A stretch of 64,000 nucleotides of DNA, taken from assembly GCF_016126015.1 (NCBI RefSeq), contig NZ_JAEFDB010000001.1:496001-560000 (forward strand), written 5' to 3'. Shown piece after piece: positions 8,656 through 16,500 of this stretch (the stretch's first letter is position 1; each line of letters opens with the position of its first letter). The position numbers and the translations under genes are program-made. The notes beneath the pieces are model-generated. The model was not told the origin of the DNA. It saw only the letters and a program-made list of their open reading frames with translations, and searched no databases. Source of the DNA: Capnocytophaga periodontitidis. GTDB taxonomy: Bacteria > Bacteroidota > Bacteroidia > Flavobacteriales > Flavobacteriaceae.

Positions 8656-10159
8656 ACCAGTTAAACAAATCCTCCTCAACGCTATGCAGATGACAGCTGT
8701 ATCTGCCAACCGCTATGCAGGTGTAAAACACATCTGTATAGAGGCGGGGCGTGGTACGGGTAAGAGTACCATACTCGGCTGGTTTGTGAAGGAAGCAGTA
8801 AAGCAAATGCCACGTGCTACGGGCGTACTGGTAGGGGCTACTTTTGTGCAGATAAAAAGCCGTACTTTCCCCTCTACCAAAGAGGGTTTGGAGATGTTCG
8901 GCTTTTACGAAGATGTAGATTATGTAGTAGGGCGTAACGGCAAGGCTCTCGGCTTCGAGATGCCTTTTCAAGCCCCCAACTCGTGGAGCAACGTGGTGCA
9001 CTTCTCTAATGGCTTTATATTGGTGCTTGTATCTCTCGATGACCCTAATAGCGGGCGCGGATTAAACTCTTACATCGTTATTGGCGACGAAGCGGCACTG
9101 TTAGAACACGATAGACTTTTCAACAACGTACTGACAACCAACCGCGCCAAGAAGATAGAGTTTAACAAAGCAAGCCTGCTAAATGCTACTATCTTCACCT
9201 CGTCGGTTGCTCTTACTAAAACGGGGGAATGGTTCACCGCCCGCGAGAAACTCGCCAAACAAAAGCCTACCGAGCACCTCTTTATCAAAGCTAACGCCCA
9301 CATAAACCAAGAAAACCTCAAACCAGGGTGGATACAAGAGATGTACGAACAACGCGTGTCCGACCTACTGTTCAACGCCGAAATAATGAACATTCGCCCT
9401 GGGAAGGTTGCCGACGGCTTCTATGCCAAACTATCAGCCGATAAACATTACTATAAGTACCAGTACAACACCACCGCCCTGCAAGACTTCTCGCAGAGTT
9501 TCACACCCTCTTGCACCTACGACAACGATTTAGTAAGCGGTGTAGCTCTCGAACTCTCTCTCGACTTTGGAGGGCGCATCAATTGCGGTATTGTCGCCCA
9601 AGAAAGTAATGTCGCCAACACTATAACAATACTGAAAGACTTCTTTGTCAAAAACCCCCTTAAATTGTCAGATTTGATAAAGAAAATCATCGACTACTAC
9701 GAGCCTCACCGCGCTACCTGCAATAAAATATACCTATACCACGACCGTTCGGGCTTCAAGAGCGAGGCAAACAGCAAAACCACCCTGGCACAAGATGTAG
9801 AGGATATGCTGCGCACAGCAGGCTGGCAGGTGTTCAATCGCACCCCCAACACCAATAACCCAAGCCATATCCTCAAATTCCGCCTTATCAACGAAATATT
9901 AGAGGAAAACAACCGCTCCCTACCCTTTGTCCGCGTCAATGAAGACAATTGCCCTAACCTCATCGTCTCTATGGAAAACGCTGCCGTCAAGCAGAAAGAA
10001 GATGCCTTTGAGAAGGACAAGAGTAGCGAACGCTCCACTACCATACCCCAAGAGCACGCCACCCACCTCTCCGACTGCTTCGACTACCTCCTATGGTGGA
10101 AATACGCCTACCTACTCGATAACGCCTACCACGATAGCTTTATCATCACCACCGTATAA
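8627..10159 (+). CDS. Terminase large subunit
   Basis: The packaging motor ATPase and nuclease. Walker A GRGTGKST lies at residues 41-48 and Walker B YIVIGDE at about 149-155, with the coupling motif region TSSVALTKTGEW after it. The C-terminal RNase H-like nuclease shows acidic positions in LSLDFGG (Asp313), YHDRSG (Asp373) and HLSDCFDY (Asp483/486). Length (510) is normal. Two in-frame ATGs exist at 8627 and 8639, both inside the small-terminase gene, so either start gives translational coupling. It ends the first late block just before a strong terminator. Confidence 0.92.
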   Translation: MTPTMKPLIKPVKQILLNAMQMTAVSANRYAGVKHICIEAGRGTGKSTILGWFVKEAVKQMPRATGVLVGATFVQIKSRTFPSTKEGLEMFGFYEDVDYVVGRNGKALGFEMPFQAPNSWSNVVHFSNGFILVLVSLDDPNSGRGLNSYIVIGDEAALLEHDRLFNNVLTTNRAKKIEFNKASLLNATIFTSSVALTKTGEWFTAREKLAKQKPTEHLFIKANAHINQENLKPGWIQEMYEQRVSDLLFNAEIMNIRPGKVADGFYAKLSADKHYYKYQYNTTALQDFSQSFTPSCTYDNDLVSGVALELSLDFGGRINCGIVAQESNVANTITILKDFFVKNPLKLSDLIKKIIDYYEPHRATCNKIYLYHDRSGFKSEANSKTTLAQDVEDMLRTAGWQVFNRTPNTNNPSHILKFRLINEILEENNRSLPFVRVNEDNCPNLIVSMENAAVKQKEDAFEKDKSSERSTTIPQEHATHLSDCFDYLLWWKYAYLLDNAYHDSFIITTV

Positions 10160-10207
10160 GTGCAACCCGCACAAAAAAAACTTCTAAACCTGTCCCCCGC
10201 TAAAAAC

Positions 10208-10247
10208 AAAAGATAAAAGACTAACAAACAGTCTTTTATCTTTTTTT
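10208..10247 (+). terminator. Rho-independent terminator after terminase
   Basis: A perfect 12-bp stem (AGATAAAAGACT at 10211-10222 pairs with 10230-10241) with loop AACAAAC, extendable by A-T pairs, followed by a run of T. It closes the first late block. Confidence 0.88.
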
Positions 10248-10249
10248 AT

Positions 10250-10400
10250 ACCCTTACACCTTATCCCTTATCACCTACCGCCTACCTACAGCACTATTTG
10301 AACCAACATACTGGCAACATCGAACCTACACCACGCAAACCCTTACCACATAACGCTTCACGCCCCCTCTTACCTCTTATCTCTTACCTCCCAACCGTCC
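10250..10400. repeat. Pyrimidine-rich low-complexity intergenic stretch
   Basis: About 150 bp of strongly strand-biased, C/T-rich sequence with degenerate repeats of the type CTTATCCCTTATCACC and CTCTTACCTCTTATC. No open reading frame of note. Similar CCT-type repeats recur at 11323-11357. They look like decayed copies of dispersed intergenic repeats. Confidence 0.4.
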
Positions 10401-10431
10401 TTTCACAGCAACCACAAACACCCTACTTTTG
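10401..10431 (+). promoter_or_regulatory. Bacteroidota-type promoter (TTTC-N19-TACTTTTG)
   Basis: A -33 element TTTC at 10401-10404 and a -7 element TACTTTTG at 10424-10431 are separated by exactly 19 bp. The -7 box fits TAnnTTTG fully; -33 has C in place of G. A transcript would start near 10438. Confidence 0.55.
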
Positions 10432-10437
10432 CCGTAC

Positions 10438-10547
10438 CATTCGTTTTATACATAATAATCATAGTTAGTTGGTTTATAGTTAAAACTTCTTCATCTGGGA
10501 TGTTTTTAGTTAGAAAGCGCGCCTACAATAGTGGGCGCGCTTTTTTT
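10438..10547 (+). ncRNA. Candidate phage small RNA (about 110 nt)
   Basis: A promoter-like element ending at 10431 and a strong terminator at 10514-10547 bracket about 110 nt with no convincing reading frame (the first frame after the -7 box stops after eight codons). The sequence between is AT-rich and includes a GTTAGTTGG...TTTAGTTAG near-repeat. This is the layout of an independently transcribed small RNA between two phage blocks. I do not recognise a known family. Expression is not shown. Confidence 0.4.
10514..10547 (+). terminator. Rho-independent terminator
   Basis: A perfect 10-bp GC-rich stem (AAAGCGCGCC at 10514-10523 with GGCGCGCTTT at 10534-10543) followed by TTTTTTT. Very strong by appearance. 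Confidence 0.88.
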
Positions 10548-10588
10548 ATATAAACATACAAAAAAAATCAAAAAAAGTTGTTGAAATA

Positions 10589-10620
10589 TTTGCTTATTAC
10601 GATTTTTCGTAGTATCTTTG
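10589..10620 (+). promoter_or_regulatory. Bacteroidota-type promoter (TTTG-N20-TATCTTTG)
   Basis: TTTG at 10589-10592 and TATCTTTG at 10613-10620, spaced 20 bp. It should drive the folded RNA segment, the 36- and 46-residue peptide genes and the DUF5053-like gene downstream. A palindrome TACGATTTTTCGTA lies in the spacer region. Confidence 0.7.
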
Positions 10621-10625
10621 CAGTG

Positions 10626-10833
10626 TCATTGAAAGTCAATGATAAGGCATTAGCCTTGAGTGTTTAATCAAATTTTGAAATGATGGTTTTTGAATTTAAA
10701 CTAAGTTTCAGAAGACTAAAAAAAGGCTGGTCAATCCTGCTAAGAATCAAAGCCAGCCTCAAAGAAGTTTTAACAACCTTCTTGCAGTAGTCTTTGAAAA
10801 GGTGGGGGAGCGAAAGCTCTCCTGCTTTTCAAA
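10626..10833 (+). ncRNA. Highly structured leader/ncRNA with mutually exclusive pairings
   Basis: Stems read directly: P1 TCATTGA/TCAATGA (10626-10642); P2 AAGGC/GCCTT (10644-10657). A three-way junction has an outer 12-bp stem (10706-10718 with 10788-10799, one bulged G) enclosing AGGCTGG/CCAGCCT (10724-10730/10753-10759) and AAGAAG/CTTCTT (10762-10767/10778-10783). A long hairpin 10793-10833 has a 9-bp base, one bulge and a 9-bp apical stem with two or three wobble pairs, capped by a GAAA tetraloop. Bases 10793-10799 belong to both the junction stem and the long hairpin, so only one can form fully. No U-run follows, so a translational or processing role is likelier than termination. Function unknown. 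Confidence 0.5.
10680..10790 (+). CDS. 36-residue basic peptide ORF (possible leader peptide or toxin)
   Basis: ATG-ATG start and TAG stop. The peptide (MMVFEFKLSFRRLKKGW... ending TTFLQ) carries about nine Lys/Arg and many hydrophobic residues, giving an amphipathic cationic helix. It lies wholly within the folded RNA, and its stop codon is the first codon of the 3' strand of the junction stem. A translating ribosome would therefore open that stem and favour the downstream hairpin. Possible readings: a regulatory leader peptide, a small membrane-active toxin with an antisense RNA from the facing promoter, or no coding role at all. Confidence 0.35.
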   Translation: MMVFEFKLSFRRLKKGWSILLRIKASLKEVLTTFLQ

Positions 10834-10840
10834 AACAGTG

Positions 10841-10872
10841 CAAAGGTATAAAATATTTTTGTAACTATGAAA
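10841..10872 (-). promoter_or_regulatory. Minus-strand promoter-like element facing the folded RNA
   Basis: Read on the minus strand: TTTC (10872-10869), 20 bp, then TACCTTTG (10848-10841). It uses the same TTTC variant as two other prophage promoters. Transcription would start near 10834 and run antisense through the long hairpin and the 36-residue ORF. The -33 box overlaps the start of the 46-residue gene. Confidence 0.4.
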
Positions 10873-11007
10873 TTATTAAAGCACATCAAGAACATTTTCC
10901 AAATGAAAGAGGGAGATGAGTACAACATTACCTTTCGCATCTCAGCCGAAGACATCTTAGCATTCTTGCTATTTATTACCCTTGCCCTTTGGCTCATCTT
11001 AAAGTAA
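10867..11007 (+). CDS. 46-residue membrane peptide, phage
   Basis: Starts MKLLKHIKNIFQMKEGDEYN and ends in one transmembrane helix (about residues 29-45, ILAFLLFITLALWLIL) closed by Lys. The N-terminal half is basic then acidic and soluble. Located 33 bp after the folded hairpin and 6 bp before the DUF5053-like gene, so probably co-transcribed and possibly controlled by the upstream RNA structure. No family recognised; too short for homology judgement by eye. Confidence 0.6.
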   Translation: MKLLKHIKNIFQMKEGDEYNITFRISAEDILAFLLFITLALWLILK

Positions 11008-11013
11008 ATCACT

Positions 11014-11253
11014 ATGGAACAAGAACAAACAATGCTACACCTGTTAGACGATATAGTAGCAGATGTATCGTGGGGAAGAGTATCAAAAGAATATTTTGGT
11101 AAATCATCTTCTTGGATATACCACAAACTACACGGGCGCGATGGCAACGGAGGCGTAGGAGGCTTTACCGAAGCCGAGAAGCAAAAGTTACAACAAGCCT
11201 TATACGACATCGCCGAACGCATCTGTAAGGCAGCCAGTACCATTACACAGTAA
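11014..11253 (+). CDS. DUF5053-like small phage protein
   Basis: 79 residues matching my memory of DUF5053 proteins of Bacteroidota mobile elements: an acidic N-terminus (LLDDIVADVSWGRVSKEYF), the GKSSSWIYHKLHGRDGNG core with GFTEAEKQKLQQAL, and a helical tail. The core (SWGRVSKEYFGKSSSWIYHKL) looks like a helix-turn-helix-type unit, which suggests DNA binding or regulation. It ends this small block just before a perfect terminator. Function not established. Confidence 0.68.
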   Translation: MEQEQTMLHLLDDIVADVSWGRVSKEYFGKSSSWIYHKLHGRDGNGGVGGFTEAEKQKLQQALYDIAERICKAASTITQ

Positions 11254-11286
11254 CCATTGTTACTGTTATTGTTTAACAACCTTAGA

Positions 11287-11316
11287 GGCGCACTCATCAC
11301 CGAGTGCGCCCTTTTT
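11287..11316 (+). terminator. Rho-independent terminator
   Basis: A perfect 9-bp GC-rich stem GGCGCACTC/GAGTGCGCC (11287-11295 with 11302-11310), loop ATCACC, then CTTTTT. It ends the small-gene block. Confidence 0.88.
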
Positions 11317-11525
11317 CTATTACCTCTCCCCTGAAACCTGCTACCTGACACCTGTACCCTGCCTCCACCATATATCCCCCCATTTTCCTAAATTCAAATT
11401 GTAAAAATCACTAAGGCGGCGATGGGCTTCATCGGCTTTCAATGAACACATACCCGCGCCATCACCCGCTTCACCTATTCAATATCAAGTACTTAACACT
11501 TTTATAATGATAAAAAAGCCTGTCC
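11317..11525. other. Intergenic stretch without genes
   Basis: Contains CCT-type degenerate repeats at 11323-11357 (units like CCTGAAACCTGCTACCTGACACCTG in pieces), a small possible hairpin CGATG/CATCG at about 11419-11433, and no reading frame I would support. The following promoter serves the second late block. Confidence 0.4.
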
Positions 11526-11556
11526 TTTCCCAATATATCCCTACCTATTACCTTTG
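11526..11556 (+). promoter_or_regulatory. Promoter of the second late block (TTTC-N19-TACCTTTG)
   Basis: TTTC at 11526-11529 and TACCTTTG at 11549-11556, spacing exactly 19. Predicted start near 11563, only about 15 nt before the ATG at 11578. This promoter overlaps the longer TTG-initiated frame and argues for the 11578 start. Confidence 0.65.
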
Positions 11557-11577
11557 CCCAATAAATCCCCAACCCTT

Positions 11578-11877
11578 ATGAACAAAGTTTTTTTAAAGGA
11601 CGTACTGGCTGAAATGAGAAAACTCGATGAGCGCAAGAAGCCAATACCCTTCAGCATAACCGTACGCACCTACAACAAGCAAAACAGCTTTGGCGGCAAA
11701 CTCTGTACTTACACCGGCGCAACCCTTATGCAGCAACCCCGCAACAAGCAAGATTTTGAAAAGAACCCCAACCACTGGCAAAACAAAACCCGCAATATCA
11801 AACTCAGCGACGGTACTATAAAGAAAATTTGTATCCTCTTTATCGTCGCTTTCAACGGAAAAGAAGTAATCTATTAA
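11578..11877 (+). CDS. Small phage protein, unknown
   Basis: 99 residues from the ATG at 11578; a longer frame from TTG 11554 is rejected because it runs through the -7 promoter box. Starts MNKVFLKDVLAEMRKLDERK; contains FSITVRTYNKQNSFGGKL and a C-terminal beta-rich stretch (IKKICILFIVAFNGKEVIY). No membrane segment or signal. First gene of the second late block, ahead of another small gene and the portal-like gene. I do not recognise the family. Confidence 0.65.
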   Translation: MNKVFLKDVLAEMRKLDERKKPIPFSITVRTYNKQNSFGGKLCTYTGATLMQQPRNKQDFEKNPNHWQNKTRNIKLSDGTIKKICILFIVAFNGKEVIY

Positions 11878-11884
11878 TTAGCAA

Positions 11885-12256
11885 ATGAATATAGTAAGCA
11901 AAAAAGATTTATCCGATAACTACGGAAAACCTGTATTCTATTTTACAAAGTTTTTCCCTGAAGGATACAAACCTCCTGAAAATATAATGAAAAGAACAGC
12001 CAATGAAGAATATCAAGGGAGTATCTTTTTCAGTAAAGAAACTGCTAACCGCATTCTTTCATTAGATGTGTGGAAAACGTGTATATATCCTTCTATCTAT
12101 CTGCTACGCGACGGCTTCTGCTACAATATCGATTGGAACGATAGCGAGTATATTGAAGTAACCAAACGCGCAGGCAATCAAATGAACGTGTTACAAATGG
12201 TATCAATTATTATTAATGACTTTGGCTACACTTACCAAAGTGAAAAATGGAAATAA
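11885..12256 (+). CDS. Small phage protein, unknown
   Basis: 123 residues, 7 bp after the previous gene and overlapping the portal-like gene by 10 bp. Soluble, mixed charge, aromatic-rich (FYFTKFFPEGYKPP, YNIDWNDSEYIEV). It is more AT-rich than the portal-like gene. No family recognised; by position it may be a head-associated or early-late transition protein. Confidence 0.6.
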   Translation: MNIVSKKDLSDNYGKPVFYFTKFFPEGYKPPENIMKRTANEEYQGSIFFSKETANRILSLDVWKTCIYPSIYLLRDGFCYNIDWNDSEYIEVTKRAGNQMNVLQMVSIIINDFGYTYQSEKWK

Positions 12257-13581
12257 TGAAACAATTAGACAAAGATTTTTATATGCTTTCAGCCGCCAAA
12301 ACGGCTGTTATTTTCGGCTCTGATAAGCAAAGCCTCTCGACTCCCAAAACCCAAAAAGATTCAAGCGACACCGATAAGTTCGCTGCTTGGGGCGACAATA
12401 ACCTATACCCACAAGAGTTCACCAAGAAACTCAACAAAACGGGCGCAGCTATTGGAGGACTCGAGGTGCTCATCTCCGCCCACTATGGCTTGGGCTTCCG
12501 CCTTTACCAAGATATAGAAACCGAAGAGGGCGTAACCACGCGCGAACGCCTCCGCTCGGCTTTCCCTGAGATTGATAGCTTCTTCAAAACCTGCCGTTGG
12601 GATGTAACAATGGCAGAAATCATCGAAGATTTTGAAACATACGGCATTGCCTTTGTCGAGTACCTGCTCGCACCCAATTCCGACAAAATTGTATCCGTAA
12701 AACGCCAACAAGCCCCCCATTGTCGCTTAGGAGTGCCTAACAAAAAAGGCTTTGTCGATAAAGTCTATATCAATACCACTTGGGGCGACACCCTCAACGA
12801 GGAGCTAACCGTAGAAGTACCCTTTTTCTCCGATATTCACAATGTCGAAACCCTCAAAACCTATTGCAAGGAAAAGAAAATCGAAAAGTTTATCGTGCCT
12901 GTAATGCGCCCACTCACTACCGAGAAGAATTATCCAAAGGTAAAATGGCATAGTTCCTTCTATAATGGTTGGGTAGATGTAGTGCTTTCCGTGCCCTCGT
13001 TCAAAAAATATATGTTTGAAAACCAGCTAAACCTCAAATATGTGATATACATCGCCGATGATTTCTTCCTTCACAAATTTGGGCGCGAGGAATGGCAGGA
13101 AATGCCACAAGAAAAACGTGAAGCCGCCCGACAAGAAACCATTAAGGCAATCGACGATCATATGAGTGGCAACAAAGCAGCAGGGCGTTCGTTCGTCTCG
13201 CCATTCTTCCGCGATAGCAATAACAATCTTATCAAGGGTATAGAAGTAATCCCTATTGACGACAAGATTAAGGACGGCAACTTCTTGCCCGATGCCAGTG
13301 CGGGCAACTCCGAGATACTCTTCCCTATGGGGGTAGACCCTTGTTTGCTGGGGGCAGGTATACCAGGGGGCAAAAACCTCAGTGGTAGTGGTAGCGACAA
13401 GCGCGAGGCGTACACCATTCTCTCCACCCGTATGCCTGTAAAGCGATTGCGCACCCTCGAAGTATTTGAGCGTATCCGCGATTGGAACAACTGGGACAGC
13501 ACCCTATACGGCAACTTCCCAAACATCAACCTCACCACCCTTGATAAAAACCCCAACGGACAACAAACAATAGTGAATTAA
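12247..13581 (+). CDS. Phage portal-like protein
   Basis: 444 residues resembling Bacteroidota phage portal proteins: an N-terminal FAAWGDNNLYPQEF stretch, then long helical and beta segments and a C-terminal helix-rich region with GAGIPGGKNLSGSGSDKREAYT. The portal forms the dodecameric ring through which terminase pumps DNA. It lies downstream of terminase but is separated from it by the 1.4-kb regulatory region, and is directly followed by the tape measure, skipping the usual protease and capsid genes. Recognition is by pattern, not by a diagnostic motif. Confidence 0.6.
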   Translation: MEIMKQLDKDFYMLSAAKTAVIFGSDKQSLSTPKTQKDSSDTDKFAAWGDNNLYPQEFTKKLNKTGAAIGGLEVLISAHYGLGFRLYQDIETEEGVTTRERLRSAFPEIDSFFKTCRWDVTMAEIIEDFETYGIAFVEYLLAPNSDKIVSVKRQQAPHCRLGVPNKKGFVDKVYINTTWGDTLNEELTVEVPFFSDIHNVETLKTYCKEKKIEKFIVPVMRPLTTEKNYPKVKWHSSFYNGWVDVVLSVPSFKKYMFENQLNLKYVIYIADDFFLHKFGREEWQEMPQEKREAARQETIKAIDDHMSGNKAAGRSFVSPFFRDSNNNLIKGIEVIPIDDKIKDGNFLPDASAGNSEILFPMGVDPCLLGAGIPGGKNLSGSGSDKREAYTILSTRMPVKRLRTLEVFERIRDWNNWDSTLYGNFPNINLTTLDKNPNGQQTIVN

Positions 13582-13582
13582 A

Positions 13583-16500
13583 ATGGCAAGCAACAACACT
13601 ACATCACAACTTACGATACGTATCAACGGTAAGGAGGTAGAGAATACTTTTACTGCCTTAAATCGCGAGGTGCGCACACTCTCTCGTGAACTCCGCAACC
13701 TCACTCCTGGTACTGAAGAGTTCCAACAGCGCGCAGCACAATTGCGTGAGGCACAAGCGCACTTCAACCGTGTACGCGATGAAATCAACCAAGTGAATGG
13801 CGCGATTACCCAAACGGCTACCAGTACTTCACGATTTGGCGACATCGTGCGCGGGGTATTCACTGGCAACCTTATCACGAGCTTCTTTTCCTCTTTTGTG
13901 GGCAAAGCCCGCGAATCAGTGGACGAACTCCTCAAAGTATCCGACCTGATGACGGGCGTAGAGAAAACCACAGGGCTCGCCTCCGAGCAGGTACGCGAGT
14001 TGTGGAACGAGTTTGATGAGCTCAATACCCGCACCTCCAAGCAGGAACTGCTCAATATCGCCCAAATAGGCGGTCGCTTGGGCATTACCGATAAAGAGCA
14101 AATCAAGGAGTTTACCGAAGAAATCGATAAGATATACGTTGCCTTGGGCGACTCGTTTCAAGGCGGATTGGAAGAGGTAACTACCAAGGTCGGCAAACTC
14201 AAAAACCTTTTCAAGGAAACCCGCGACCAAAACTATGGCGAAGCCCTCAATGCCATTGGCTCTGCCCTCAACGAGCTCGGGGCTAACGGTAGTAGTAGCG
14301 AACAGAACATCACCGATTTTGCCACCCGCATAGGGGCATTGCCTGCCGTGCTAAAGCCCTCTATCGAAAAAACATTAGGACTCGGAGCTGCCTTTGAAGA
14401 AAGCGGTATCGATGCCGAAGTGGCTTCCAGCGGTTACTCGCGCTTTATGAGCGTAGCGGGTAACAATATCGCTGCCTTTGCCAAACAGATGAAACTCACT
14501 ACCAAAGAAGCCTCCGAACTGTTCAATACCCACCCCGAAGAGTTCTTTTTGCGCTTTGGCGAAAGCCTCAAAGGCTTAGGAGCCGAACAAACAGCTGGCG
14601 TACTCAAAGGTTTAAAGCTCAACACCCTCGAGATACAGAAAGCCCTCGGTACAGCAGGCGACAAAGCCGACCGCTTTCGCGAGTTGATGAACCTCTCAGG
14701 ACAAGCAATGCAGGACGGCACTTCTATACAGAACGAGTTCAACAAAGTAAACGAAAACACCGCTGCTATATGGGAGAAAATCAAAAAAGTATTTGCCGAG
14801 TTTTTCACCTCCGACACTATGGCACAATGGTTCGGCGGACTTATCAAGCTACTGGGTTGGCTCACAGGGGTAACTTCCAAAGCAGGCGATGGCGTGAAAG
14901 TCTTCCGCGAGCGTATCGCCTTTTTAGCAAAAGCCATAGTGGTTTGTACTACCGCCGTAGCGAGCTACCGCGCCGCCGTCTATCTCTCTACTATTACTAC
15001 CAAAGCCGCTTGGCAGCAAACCATCTTGTACAATGCCGCTATGAAAGTAACAAATGCTACTACCGCCTTGTGGAAAGGTACAGTGCTGCTGCTTTCGGCT
15101 GCCAAAGCAACACTTACAGGTAATACTATTAGAGCAACAGCCGCAATGCGCACTTTCAATCTCGTTACCAAAATGAACCCTTGGGGATTATTATTAGGGG
15201 CTATAACAGCAGTAGTAACGGCTCTTGTATTATTTTCTAACAAACAGAAAGAAGTAAATTTACAACTCAAAATACAGAACGATGCCATCAAAGAAGCTAA
15301 TGTGCAAACAGCGGCACAAGAACATCATTTGCGACAATTACTCAAAACTGCCAATGATACTAATAAAAGCTATAACGAACGTAAGAAAGCAGTAGACGAA
15401 CTGAACCGACTTGTTCCACAATACAACAAACAGCTTACAGTTGAAACGGCTAACACGGACAAAGCCAAACAAGCTCTCGACCGATATATAGAAAGTATCA
15501 AAGCGGCTGCACGTGAAAAATATTTAAAAGCACTGGTAGACCAAAAAGCTGAAGCCCTCGCCAAACAAGAATATTCATCATTAGAAGAAAATATTGCTTG
15601 GTATGAACGCGCTTTGAACGAAATGAAAAACTTTGGTAACCCTATCGCGGCAATGAGTGATGATATAGTAACGGCTACTAAAAACAAAGCTCAAAATGTC
15701 AAAAAAGCAAACGACGAACTGAAAGCAGCTACCGACCTTCTCCTTAAACAACAAGAAGAAAACGCAAAGAATGGTGTTGTTGTTACTGATGATAATGTTA
15801 CTCCTATATCTCCTGCTGGTGAAGGAACAAAAAAACAGCCCAAAGACTACGCCGATGACTATCGCAATGCCAATAAGGCGCGCTTGGCAGCCGAGCAGGA
15901 ATTGCAAAAAGAAATTACACAGGGCTTAGAAGAAAGCCTCGACAAACAGTTGGCTCTTACCGAGCAAAAGTATAACGACAAGCGGTTCAAGCTACAACAA
16001 GAAAACGCCGACTTAGAGCAGGATATTCTAAAACTAAAAACAGAAGCGAAAGGCAATAATGACCCAAACCTGCTCAAAACAATCCAAGAAAAACGCAAAT
16101 TGCAAGAACTCAACAAGCAAATAGCTGTTGAATACGAAAAACAAGAACAAGCCGAACTCACTCAAGTACGCGAAAAACACGCCGCCAAAGAGGTAGAGCG
16201 CACCCTAAAAGAGATGAACGACTGCCTTGCCGTTAAGAAACGCGAAAAGGCAGAGGAACTACTCCTTATTCAGGATTTAGACACCGCCAAAGAAGCTCTG
16301 CGCGGACAGATATCTGACAAAGAACTATCGCAAATCAAAACCTTAGAGGAAGCTAAAAAAGCCCTCCGTCGAAAAGCCGATGAGGAGATTTTAAAAGAAA
16401 GTCTTGCCAGCTTCGAGGCACAAAAAAAACTCCTAATGGATTACCTGCAAACCGTTACTGGTGAAGCCAAAGATAAACTTATAGAAGACATTCAGAAGGT

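Noticed and set aside
13504-14106. 200-residue minus-strand ORF under the portal/tape-measure junction, and similar long minus frames at 10770-11351
   Set aside because: Shadows of the coding strand: Ser/Arg-rich composition, no start context or homology pattern, and they cross terminators.
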